Below are positions 35,724 to 43,728 of a DNA stretch of 64,000 bases, piece after piece (position 1 is the first letter of the stretch; each line of letters starts with the position of its first letter). The position numbers and the translations under genes were made by a program. The notes beneath the pieces are model-generated. The model saw nothing but the letters and a program-made list of their open reading frames with translations, was not told where the DNA came from and made no database searches. Source of the DNA: Azospirillum brasilense (GTDB lineage: Bacteria; Pseudomonadota; Alphaproteobacteria; Azospirillales; Azospirillaceae); the NCBI RefSeq assembly GCF_008365405.1, contig NZ_QOKV01000002.1:487861-551860 (forward strand), given 5' to 3'.

Positions 35724-35757
35724 AAAGGGCGGCGCCATGACGGCGCCGCCCTTTTTT
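35724..35757 (+). terminator. Rho-independent terminator ending the TPS operon
   Basis: AAAGGGCGGCGCC, a 5-nt loop (ATGAC) and GGCGCCGCCCTTT form a perfect 13-bp stem followed by a T-run. It lies 25 bp after the SapC-family stop and before a convergent gene, so it may serve both strands. Confidence 0.9.
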
Positions 35758-35785
35758 CTTTCTGGATCGGCGGAAGGGCCGGCGC

Positions 35786-36505
35786 TTAGAAACCCTTTTC
35801 GATCTTGAAGACGTCCGGCTCGTTCGGCTTCTCGATGTAGGAGAGCTGGAGCGACGGCGGCAGGGCGGGGGTGTCGTCCGAGGGCTTCGGCGGGACCGCG
35901 AGGGTCAGCAGGCTCATCCGCCCCTGGCTGTCGGTGCCGCGGAAGACCACCACCTGCGATCCGTCGCCGACCGGCGCGTTGAGCAGCATCCCTTCCTGTC
36001 GGTAACCCTGCGCCACGAAGTAGTTGCGCAGCGCGTTGGCCGCGCCGACCAGGGCGTTGGGGTCAACCTTCGGATTGACGGCGCCACCCCACAGGATGTT
36101 CACCTGGAACAGCTTCTGCGTCGAATGGCCGAGGATGTAGGCGACGACCGCCGGACCGGCGCCGGTCTGCAGATCGTCGACCTTCACGATCAGGCTGGTG
36201 GTCCGCTCCGTCGCGTTGGTCTCGCGGCGGATGTCCTTGCCCTCGATCTTGAAATCCTTGGTGATGGCCTTCGCGACCTCGTCAGCGGTCATGCCGAAGC
36301 GCGCGGACCGGAAGCCGGTGACCTTCGCGGCGGGGGCCGTCTCGGCCGCGCCGTTGGGCGCGGTGGCCGGGGCGGTTTGGACGGCGGGAGCGGGGTTGCG
36401 TTCCGTGGTTGCGGCATGGGCCGCACCGGCGAGGGTACCCGCCAGGGTTCCGGCCAGGGCAAGGGTGGCAAGGGCCAGCCCCAGGGCCGGTCGGTGAAAC
36501 GGCAT
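35786..36505 (-). CDS. Secreted hypothetical protein
   Basis: 239 residues from ATG 36505, which has GGAG nine bases upstream; the longer frame to 36535 has a poorer start. The signal peptide (MPFHRPALGLALATLALAGTLAGTLAGAAHA) is cleaved near residue 31. An Ala/Pro-rich linker (about 32-65) is followed by a compact domain. It opens with GFRSARFGMTADEVAKAI, the typical opening of a small periplasmic domain found in many proteobacterial hypotheticals, and includes VVAYILGHSTQKLFQVNILWGG. There are no catalytic motifs and no Cys for lipidation. The gene is convergent with the TPS operon across the shared terminator. Function unknown; a periplasmic binding or chaperone-like protein is possible. 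Confidence 0.7.
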   Translation of the reverse strand: MPFHRPALGLALATLALAGTLAGTLAGAAHAATTERNPAPAVQTAPATAPNGAAETAPAAKVTGFRSARFGMTADEVAKAITKDFKIEGKDIRRETNATERTTSLIVKVDDLQTGAGPAVVAYILGHSTQKLFQVNILWGGAVNPKVDPNALVGAANALRNYFVAQGYRQEGMLLNAPVGDGSQVVVFRGTDSQGRMSLLTLAVPPKPSDDTPALPPSLQLSYIEKPNEPDVFKIEKGF

Positions 36506-36669
36506 GATGGAAACTCCACAGGACATCGAAGCCATTCGGTCGGCAGATCAAGGCAATCGCAGCCGCAAGCCCCTCTTCCGGATGGGGGCGATGGGCCAGA
36601 TGCGGTTACTTCGAACGACAGTTTAGCAAAATCCGTTCCTGTCCCGGGGGTGAATTTGTCGTCAGGCCC

Positions 36670-37203
36670 TTATGTCCTTTTTCCGACGCGGAAGGCACCA
36701 GCGAAATTCTGGACCTTATCCGACGACACCGAGAGCAGCGCCTTTGTGATCGCCGCTGGACGCCGCGCTTGTGCGACGGCGATCTCGGCCACGAGGCGCT
36801 CCAGCGCCGGGGTCGCGCTGCGGTAGCGGATGCGATGGCCCCCGTCCAGATCGATCAATCCAGCCTGTTGAAGATTCTCCAAGACTTCCTGGAGGATGAG
36901 CGTGCTGCTGCGCGATTCGCGAATGAGTTCTTCCGAATTCCATCCCTGACCCGGATCACGCCGTAAAATCAGCAGGATCTCCAGAGTCCACACCGTCTTG
37001 ATCGAATGCTGAAGAAAGATCAGGGCATCGTCCGAAAGCACGCCGCCAGTCCATTGTCTGTTCCAGTTTCCTGCGGGTCCCGGCCATCCGGGAAGGCTCG
37101 ACGATTTGAGCCGTACGTCGGGGCGGAGTGTGCACAGGATGTCCCCGGCCGTCCAGTCCCACGCCCCTCTTTGCGGAGGCGCATCCGGCCCGATTCCAGA
37201 CAT
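36670..37203 (-). CDS. Winged-helix-domain hypothetical protein
   Basis: 177 residues if started at ATG 37203; the frame stays open to a TTG at 37350 and also has an ATG at 37281, so the start is uncertain. Residues about 65-150 read as a winged helix: ALIFLQHSIKTVWTLEILLILRRDP, GWNSEELIRESRSSTLILQEVLENLQQAGLIDLDGGHRIRYR, then a helix LERLVAEIAVAQARR. The layout (helix, recognition helix, then a wing ending in a basic strand) is that of a small DNA-binding regulator. No ligand domain is visible. It diverges from trkH, whose start is about 170 bp away, so it could regulate trkH; that is only positional inference. Confidence 0.6.
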   Translation of the reverse strand: MSGIGPDAPPQRGAWDWTAGDILCTLRPDVRLKSSSLPGWPGPAGNWNRQWTGGVLSDDALIFLQHSIKTVWTLEILLILRRDPGQGWNSEELIRESRSSTLILQEVLENLQQAGLIDLDGGHRIRYRSATPALERLVAEIAVAQARRPAAITKALLSVSSDKVQNFAGAFRVGKRT

Positions 37204-37373
37204 CTTTCGGGGTAGTGGCGCACTCACTGGGCTGATCGGCGGCTTTGGCCCGCTCCAAACAGGCTGTATGGGGTAACCCATTGGGAAAATCGCCCTACGG
37301 CGCGCTTCGGGCATGCCGAAGCGTCGCAATCGTGACAACTTAGGCCGCAATTCCGATCGGCTATGGCCTGTGC

Positions 37374-38828
37374 ATGACTGGTTTCGACACCCGCCCCGTC
37401 TTCTTCATCATCGGCGCGCTTCTCAGCGTCCTGGCCGTCGCGATGCTGCTGCCAATGACGGTCGATCTGGCGGCCGGCAATCCGGACTGGATGGTCTTCG
37501 CCATCGCCTGCGCCCTGACGCTGTTCTTCGGCGTCCAGTTCATGCTGGCCAACCGCATGGACCGGATCGCGCTGAACGTTCGCCAAGCTTTTTTGCTGAC
37601 CGCCCTGTCCTGGGTGGTCATCTGCGCCTTTGCCGCCGTGCCCTTCATGGTGTCGCAGATCGACCTGTCGGCGGCCGACGCCTATTTCGAGGCGATGTCG
37701 TCGTTGACCGCCACCGGGGCCACGGTGATCTCCGGGCTGGATGGGCTGGCGCCGGGGCTGCTGCTGTGGCGGTCGCTGCTGCAATGGCTGGGCGGCATCG
37801 GCATCATCGGCATGGCCATCGCCATCCTGCCTTTCCTTCAGGTCGGCGGCATGCAGCTCTTCCGCTCGGAATCCTCCGACCGGTCGGACAAAGTGACGCC
37901 GCGGGCCAGCGACCTCGCCATCGCGGTGGGCTGGATCTACCTGTCCCTGACCGCGGTCTGCACGGTGATGCTCTCCTATGCGGGGATGTCCTGGTTCGAC
38001 GCCGTCAACCACGCGATGACCGCCGTGTCCACCGGCGGCTTCTCCACCCGCGACGCGTCCATCGCCAGCTGGAACAGCCCGGCCATCGAGTGGGTCCTGG
38101 TGGTCTTCATGGTGCTGGGCGGCATGCCCTTCGTCCGCTTCATCAGCCTTGCCCAGGGGCGGGCGGCCAGCTTCTGGGCGGACACGCAGATCCGCTGGTA
38201 CCTCGGCTTCCTCGCCACGGTGTCCTTCGGCATGTCGGTCTGGCTGACTGTGACGCGGGACGTGCCGTGGGACGACGCCATCCGCGTGACCACCTTCAAC
38301 GTCGTCTCGGTGGTCACCACCACGGGCTACGCGTCCATCGACTATGAGCGGTGGGGGCCGTTGGCGTCGGTGGTCTTCTTCATCCTGACCTTCGTCGGCG
38401 GCTGCACCGGATCGACCTCGGGTGGGCTGAAGATCTTCCGGTTCGAGATCCTGTTCATCGTGCTGCGCGCTCTCCAGCGCCGCCTCTACAGCCCCAACTT
38501 GGTGATTCCGCTCAATTACAACGGCAAGCCGGTCAGCGCCGACGTGATGATCTCGGTGATGGGCTTCGGCTTCGTCTATCTGATGTCGGTGTTCGTGCTG
38601 GCCTTCGTCCTGGCCTTCCTCGGGGTGGACGTGGTGTCCGCCCTGTCGGGAGCGGCGACCGCGGTCAGCAACGTCGGCCCCGGCCTCGGCCCGACCATCG
38701 GACCCTCCGGAAATTTCGCCACGCTGCCGGACGGGGCGAAATGGGCGCTGGCCGCCGGCATGCTGCTCGGGCGGCTGGAGTTCTTCACCATCCTGGTCGT
38801 GCTCAGTCCATCCTTCTGGCGGCGCTGA
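37374..38828 (+). CDS. trkH: TrkH-family potassium uptake membrane subunit
   Basis: 484-residue polytopic membrane protein with four pore-loop segments in the order expected for TrkH/KtrB: MSSLTATGATVISGL, MTAVSTGGFSTRD, VSVVTTTGYASIDY and AVSNVGPGLGPTIGPSGNF. The Gly of each loop, which lines the potassium filter, is retained. TrkH normally needs the NAD-binding TrkA, and no trkA is in the window. Its 3' end overlaps the convergent MprF-like gene by 26 bp. Likely role: potassium uptake during osmotic adaptation, which fits the BCCT transporter nearby. Confidence 0.9.
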   Translation: MTGFDTRPVFFIIGALLSVLAVAMLLPMTVDLAAGNPDWMVFAIACALTLFFGVQFMLANRMDRIALNVRQAFLLTALSWVVICAFAAVPFMVSQIDLSAADAYFEAMSSLTATGATVISGLDGLAPGLLLWRSLLQWLGGIGIIGMAIAILPFLQVGGMQLFRSESSDRSDKVTPRASDLAIAVGWIYLSLTAVCTVMLSYAGMSWFDAVNHAMTAVSTGGFSTRDASIASWNSPAIEWVLVVFMVLGGMPFVRFISLAQGRAASFWADTQIRWYLGFLATVSFGMSVWLTVTRDVPWDDAIRVTTFNVVSVVTTTGYASIDYERWGPLASVVFFILTFVGGCTGSTSGGLKIFRFEILFIVLRALQRRLYSPNLVIPLNYNGKPVSADVMISVMGFGFVYLMSVFVLAFVLAFLGVDVVSALSGAATAVSNVGPGLGPTIGPSGNFATLPDGAKWALAAGMLLGRLEFFTILVVLSPSFWRR

Positions 38829-40434
38829 GGGGGGCGGGGGGCTTCTCCTCCTGCTCCTCCGGGTCGCGGCTGGCCGCCGACACCAGATGGACCAGGGCGG
38901 CGCCGAGCGCGATGACCCCGACCGCCACCGACGCCCGCAGGAAGCGGGACGCGTCGCCGTGCAGGGTGAAATGCCACCACAGCTCGTCGCTGAAGGCGAT
39001 GTGCTTGTACGAGAACAGGCCCAGCCAGAAGGCGCTGGCCAGCGCCACGCCGGTCGCGATGAACCAGCTCGGCGTCAGGGGATTGCGCAGGATGTTGCCG
39101 CGGCGGTGGAACTCCTTGCGGGCCGGCAGCAGGGCCAGGAAGATCAGTCCCGGCACGATGGCTTCCGGCCAGTCGCCGCCCTTCAGCAGGGCCGAGGCGC
39201 AGGCTGTCGCCAGCAGCACCAGCGACAGCACCCAGGCGGCGTGCAGCCGCCGCTGCACCGCGTGGGCCAGCAGGATCAGCAGCACCCCGGCGACGCTGCC
39301 GGTGAAGTGCGACATCTCCACCAGCGGCAACGCCGTGGCGTCGAAGGGGGCGGGCAGCGTCTCCTCGGGCGTAGCGCGCGAGAACAGCAGGAAGGCCCCG
39401 GTGATGAAGATGCAGGCGGCCAGCACCAGCGGCACCGCCGGGCTGATGGCGGCGGAGATGCCCCGTGACAGGCCGCCGATGCGGCGCCGGGCCTGGAAGG
39501 CTTCCACCCCGCCGAACATCAGCCCGGCGATCACCAGCGGCGCCAGATAGTAGATCAGCCGGAAGACCAGCAGCCCCGCCATCACGTCGTTGCCGGGCAT
39601 GGCCGGGGTCAGGCTGACCAGGACGATGGCGTCGAACACGCCCAGCCCACCCGGCACATGGCTGATGATGCCGGCGACCAGCGCCAGCCCGAAGGCGACC
39701 AGAACGTCGGCGTAGCTCACCGCGTCGCTCGGCGGCAGGCAGAGATAGAGGACCAGCGCCGCCAGCGACAGGTCGCACAGCCCAAGCAGAAGTTGCCGAA
39801 CCGCGATGGACGGGCGGGGGAAGGCGATGGCGTGTCCGAACACCCGCAGCGGCCGGCGCAGCCAGAAGCCGCCCACCGCGTAGGCCACCAGCACCGCCAG
39901 CGCCGCCAGCCCCAGCAGCGTGGCGCTGCCCGGCGGGACATGCAGCGCCTTCAGCGCCGTGGGGTCGATCAGCATGACCACCGGCATCACCGTCGCCAGC
40001 CCGAGCATGAAGGTGGTGACCACGAACAGCGTCACCTGCGCCACCTCCACCCCGCCCAGCCCGTGCGGGGCGTAGAGGCGGTAGCGGACGGTCGCCCCGA
40101 TGATGCTGGCGAAGCCCAGGCTGTGGCTGAAGGCGTAGCTGGTGAAGGCGGTGAAGGCCACCCAACGGTAGGGCAGGGGCCGCCGCAGATGGCGCAGGGC
40201 CAGCAGGTCGTAGAGCGTCAGCAGCCAGTAGCTGACCGCCGCCGCCGCCGAGGCGGCAAGAAGCTGCACGCCGGTGATGCGGTCCAGCGCCTGCCGGATG
40301 TCGGCGACGCTGTACTGCTCCAGCCAGCGGTTCAGGATGACCAGCGCCCCGGCCAGCAGGGCCAGGATCAGCACCCCCGTGCCGTAGCGCAGGAGCCGCT
40401 GGGTCCAGGTCGGGGGGCTTTCGGTGTGGGCCAT
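38803..40434 (-). CDS. Lysylphosphatidylglycerol synthase-type integral membrane protein (MprF N-terminal domain only)
   Basis: 543 residues and about 13-14 predicted TM helices. The N-terminal half has the LPG_synthase_TM pattern: LTLYDLLALRHLRRPLPYRWVAFTAFTSYAFSHSLGFASIIGATVRYRLYAPHGL, and GIISHVPGGLGVFDAIVLVSL. In MprF this domain flips aminoacyl-phospholipids. The cytosolic synthetase domain that would charge the lipid is missing; the chain instead ends in a further set of TM helices and a short Pro/Glu tail. It may therefore be a lipid flippase partner of an unlinked synthetase, or a YbhN-like protein. The gene overlaps trkH tail-to-tail by 26 bp. Confidence 0.8.
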   Translation of the reverse strand: MAHTESPPTWTQRLLRYGTGVLILALLAGALVILNRWLEQYSVADIRQALDRITGVQLLAASAAAAVSYWLLTLYDLLALRHLRRPLPYRWVAFTAFTSYAFSHSLGFASIIGATVRYRLYAPHGLGGVEVAQVTLFVVTTFMLGLATVMPVVMLIDPTALKALHVPPGSATLLGLAALAVLVAYAVGGFWLRRPLRVFGHAIAFPRPSIAVRQLLLGLCDLSLAALVLYLCLPPSDAVSYADVLVAFGLALVAGIISHVPGGLGVFDAIVLVSLTPAMPGNDVMAGLLVFRLIYYLAPLVIAGLMFGGVEAFQARRRIGGLSRGISAAISPAVPLVLAACIFITGAFLLFSRATPEETLPAPFDATALPLVEMSHFTGSVAGVLLILLAHAVQRRLHAAWVLSLVLLATACASALLKGGDWPEAIVPGLIFLALLPARKEFHRRGNILRNPLTPSWFIATGVALASAFWLGLFSYKHIAFSDELWWHFTLHGDASRFLRASVAVGVIALGAALVHLVSAASRDPEEQEEKPPAPLSAARRMD

Positions 40435-40541
40435 GGCTGACAGGATCGCTCCGGGCGCCTAGGATGACGGGGCTTCGGACAAGAACAACACCGTTCAGCG
40501 AAAAAGCGCATGGCCGGGCAGGGCTCTTCGGGAGGCAATGG

Positions 40542-40781
40542 ATGCATCTTGTGCTTTATCTCGCCACCGGCCTGTCGGGGACCAACACGCTGATCCTGCT
40601 GCTCGCCTTTCTCTGGGACAGCTCGGTGACGCTGTTCGGCGGCGCCACGGGCTACGGCCTGCGGCCGGACGGCGTGTCCTTCACCTTGTCGCTGTTCACC
40701 ACGGTGCTGCTGGCCTGGTACGCGCTGGTCCTGCGGCGGCGCCTCCGGTCGGAACGCAAAGTTGGAGCCCGTCCGGAATAG
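40542..40781 (+). CDS. Small two-TM membrane protein of unknown function
   Basis: 79 residues from ATG 40542, preceded by a perfect GGAGG at 40531-40535; a longer frame from 40464 lacks such a site. Two hydrophobic stretches (about 3-26, ATGLSGTNTLILLLAFL, and about 42-62, LSLFTTVLLAWYALVL) and a basic tail (RRRLRSERKVG) suggest a membrane protein with a cytosolic basic end. No family recognised. It is divergent from the MprF-like gene and 120 bp ahead of the BCCT gene. Confidence 0.6.
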   Translation: MHLVLYLATGLSGTNTLILLLAFLWDSSVTLFGGATGYGLRPDGVSFTLSLFTTVLLAWYALVLRRRLRSERKVGARPE

Positions 40782-40901
40782 ACGGTCGCCAGAAGCATGA
40801 GCGCGGCGCTTTTTTTGAAACTCCGGCCGGGTTGATCCGTTGTGTGGGCAAAGACGCTGCGCCTCGGAGTCGGGTGCGCTGCCCGAAGCCGGAGAAAAAC
40901 C

Positions 40902-42902
40902 ATGCACGGGATCAACAAAACGGTCTCCTTCACCGCAGGGGGGCTGATTCTCCTGTTTGTCCTTCTCGCCAGCGTCTTCACCGAGCCGTTCGGCGCGCGG
41001 GTTTCCGCCGTCCAGTCCGCCATCGTCGGCAACTTCGGCTGGTTCTACATTCTGACCGTTGCCGGTTTCCTCTTGTTCGCTTTTTGGTTGTTCTTCAGCC
41101 CCTACGGATCGATCAAGCTGGGCAAGGACGACGACGAGCCGGAATTCAGCTATCTGAGCTGGTTCGCCATGCTGTTCAGCGCCGGTATGGGCATTGGCCT
41201 TCTGTTCTACGGCGTGGCGGAGCCGGTGCTGCATTTCGCCAACCCGCGGGTCGGCGAGGCGGGAACTCCCGACGCTGCGCGGGAAGCGATGAATCTGGCT
41301 TTCCTGCATTGGGGGCTGCACGCCTGGGGCATCTACATCACGGTCGGCCTGTCGCTGGGCTATTTCGCCTACCGTCACGATCTTCCTCTGACCATCCGGT
41401 CGGCACTCTATCCCCTCCTGGGCAACCGGCTGCGCGGCTGGCCAGGCCATCTGGTGGACATCGTGGCGATCGTCGGCACGCTGTTCGGCATCGCCACCTC
41501 GCTGGGGCTGGGGGTCATGCAGATCAACGCGGGGCTCGATTATCTCGGGCTGGTCAGCGTCGGGACGGTCCAGCAGATGGTGCTGATCGCCGTCATCACC
41601 GCGGTCGCCACCGTCTCGGCGGTCAGCGGCGTCGGGCGCGGCATCCGCCGGCTCAGCGAACTGAACATGCTGGCGGGGCTTCTGCTGCTGCTGTTCGTCT
41701 TCCTGCTCGGCCCATCGGTGTTCCTGCTGTCCACGCTGGTGGAGAGCATCGGGCGCTACCTGTGGACGCTGCCCTACACCAGCTTCCGCACGCTGCCCTA
41801 CACCGGGGCGGAATGGCAGGCGAGCTGGACGATGTTCTACTGGGGCTGGTGGATTTCCTGGGCGCCCTTCGTCGGCATGTTCATCGCGCGGGTGTCGCGC
41901 GGGCGCACGATCCGCGAGTTCGTAGGCGGCGTGCTGTTCGCTCCGGTGGCGCTGACCTTCGTCTGGTTCACTGTGTTCGGCGAGACGGCGATCCACATCG
42001 ACATGTTCGAAGGCGGCGGCATGGCGGCGGCGGTCCAGAACAACGTGCCAACGGCCCTGTTCGTCATGCTCGACCGCCTCCCGCTTAGCGTGATCACCTC
42101 GGCCATCGCGACCTTGATGGTCATCACCTTCTTCGTCACCTCCGCCGATTCCGGCGCCCTGGTGATCGACATCATCGGGTCCGGCGGCAATCAGGACCCG
42201 CCCATCGCCACGCGCATCTTCTGGGCGGTGCTGTGCGGCGTGGTGGCGGCGGTGCTGCTTCTGGTCGGTGGGCTGCAGGCGCTTCAGACGGCGGCGGTGA
42301 CCACGGCGCTGCCCTTTGCGGTGGTCATGGTGCTGATGTGCGTCGGGCTGGTGACAAGCCTGCGGGCGGAGCGTCGGGCGGGGCCGGACCGGCGGGCGGC
42401 GCGGGTGCCCGCCGGACCCCAGGGCGGCTCCCAGGGCGGCGCGCCGGTGCAGCCGGTCGGTGACGGCGACTGGCGCCAGCGGCTGGCGGCTATGGTCGGG
42501 CGCAAGGCGGCCATCGCGGCGGCGGCCCCGCCCGGCGCAGTCGGGGCACGGCGGGAGGTGGCCCGCTTCATCGCTGAAACGGTCGAGCCGGCCTTCCGCG
42601 ACATCGCGGCGGAGTTGGAACGGCTCGGCCGCCGCGCCGAGATCGATGTGAGCCCCTTCAACGCCGGGCTGGTCATCCTGCGCGACGGGGAGGAGGAGTT
42701 CAGCTACGACATCCGCGCGCGGGCTTTCCACCCGCTGACCTTCGCCTTTCCCGAGATGCAGACGGGGGGCGAGCGTTGGCAGATGCGCGTCGAGGTGATC
42801 CTGCGTGGCGGCCTGCACAAGCAGTTGCCGCCGGACCGCACCGGGCGTGAAGCCATTGTCCACGACTTCGTGCAGGAATACGGCAAGTGGATGGGCTGGT
42901 GA
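40902..42902 (+). CDS. BCCT-family transporter (choline/glycine-betaine type)
   Basis: 666 residues from ATG 40902, with GGAG eight bases upstream. Family hallmarks: 12 TM segments, SYLSWFAMLFSAGMGIGLLFYGVAEP near residues 85-110, and the Trp-rich substrate-box region SWTMFYWGWWISWAPFVGMFIARVSRGRTIREFV (about 310-345). The segment FFVTSADSGALVIDII follows. A cytosolic C-terminal extension of about 170 residues after the last TM contains VARFIAETVEPAFRDIAAELERLGRRAEIDVS, of a kind seen in BetT-like choline transporters, where it tunes osmotic activation. No choline dehydrogenase genes are near. Substrate: most likely choline or a betaine; the exact one cannot be read. Confidence 0.9.
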   Translation: MHGINKTVSFTAGGLILLFVLLASVFTEPFGARVSAVQSAIVGNFGWFYILTVAGFLLFAFWLFFSPYGSIKLGKDDDEPEFSYLSWFAMLFSAGMGIGLLFYGVAEPVLHFANPRVGEAGTPDAAREAMNLAFLHWGLHAWGIYITVGLSLGYFAYRHDLPLTIRSALYPLLGNRLRGWPGHLVDIVAIVGTLFGIATSLGLGVMQINAGLDYLGLVSVGTVQQMVLIAVITAVATVSAVSGVGRGIRRLSELNMLAGLLLLLFVFLLGPSVFLLSTLVESIGRYLWTLPYTSFRTLPYTGAEWQASWTMFYWGWWISWAPFVGMFIARVSRGRTIREFVGGVLFAPVALTFVWFTVFGETAIHIDMFEGGGMAAAVQNNVPTALFVMLDRLPLSVITSAIATLMVITFFVTSADSGALVIDIIGSGGNQDPPIATRIFWAVLCGVVAAVLLLVGGLQALQTAAVTTALPFAVVMVLMCVGLVTSLRAERRAGPDRRAARVPAGPQGGSQGGAPVQPVGDGDWRQRLAAMVGRKAAIAAAAPPGAVGARREVARFIAETVEPAFRDIAAELERLGRRAEIDVSPFNAGLVILRDGEEEFSYDIRARAFHPLTFAFPEMQTGGERWQMRVEVILRGGLHKQLPPDRTGREAIVHDFVQEYGKWMGW

Positions 42903-42913
42903 CGGAGGGCGGC

Positions 42914-43432
42914 ATGACACCCGGCGAGCTTCGCCTGGAGCATTTTCGAACCGTCTATCTGAGCGAGCGGTCGCGCCGCGAATCGATCCGCAGCAGCATT
43001 GGAACGCCGGTGGCGGCGATCTCCTTCTCGGTGTTCGCCCTTGGCAACCTGGCCACCCAATTCGACCCGGATCGGATGGGCGAGCCGGTCTCCCTGGTCA
43101 TCGCCGCCTTTGCCGTGACGAGCATCGCGGCCCTGCTCTTGGCCGTCTACCACGTCTTCATGGTGGAATGGCTGTTCGTGCATCACGAGCCGCCACGCCT
43201 GCGCAACCTTGTCGAGGCGGAGCGGCGCATCCGTGAGGAGAAGGGGGAGGCAGCCGTCGTATCCGACCTGACCGACCTGTTGACCGCCAGCTATTCCATC
43301 GCCTTCGAACAGTATCTGTGGGGCAACACAGCCAGCGCCCGCAGCCGCACCTGGGCGCTGCGCCTCGTTCTGGTGTCGCTGCTCTGTCTGGCCTTCGGCT
43401 TTCTGCTGCTGCCGATCCAAGGAATGGCATGA
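42914..43432 (+). CDS. Hypothetical 3-TM membrane protein
   Basis: 172 residues from ATG 42914 (GGAGGG upstream), 11 bp after the BCCT stop, so likely co-transcribed. It has a charged N-terminal helix (LRLEHFRTVYLSERSRRESIR), two TM segments (about 38-52 and 65-90), a cytosolic charged loop (EAERRIREEKGEAAVVSDL), and a last TM (about 148-168). No family recognised. The stop overlaps the next start. Confidence 0.65.
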   Translation: MTPGELRLEHFRTVYLSERSRRESIRSSIGTPVAAISFSVFALGNLATQFDPDRMGEPVSLVIAAFAVTSIAALLLAVYHVFMVEWLFVHHEPPRLRNLVEAERRIREEKGEAAVVSDLTDLLTASYSIAFEQYLWGNTASARSRTWALRLVLVSLLCLAFGFLLLPIQGMA

Positions 43433-43671
43433 TGCCCCTGCCGTCTCTCGATCGCCTGTTCACCCGCCGGTACCGGCACCACATGTTCGGCCCGGTTCCC
43501 GAACGGTCTGCGGCGCGCCTGCGGGCGGCCTGCCGTCAGTTGTCGGAACAGGAACTTGAGATGCAGGCTCTGCTCGGCCTGCCGGTGCGTCCAAGCCTGA
43601 TCCTGGCCGATGAGGAACTGGCCATTCTCATCGATGACGCCGGACGACGCGCGGTAGAAGAGGAAGGTTGA
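43429..43671 (+). CDS. Small hypothetical protein
   Basis: 80 residues; the start at 43429 (ATGATG, alternative 43432) overlaps the preceding stop, indicating coupling. Basic N-terminal half (LFTRRYRHH), then a helix-rich acidic end (LADEELAILIDDAGRRAVEEEG). No TM or signal. Third gene of the short BCCT operon; unknown function. Confidence 0.55.
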   Translation: MMPLPSLDRLFTRRYRHHMFGPVPERSAARLRAACRQLSEQELEMQALLGLPVRPSLILADEELAILIDDAGRRAVEEEG

Positions 43672-43728
43672 GCCAAATTATGGTAGAAGGCCGTCCGGTG
43701 CATTCTTCGTGCCGAGGCGGCCACCACC

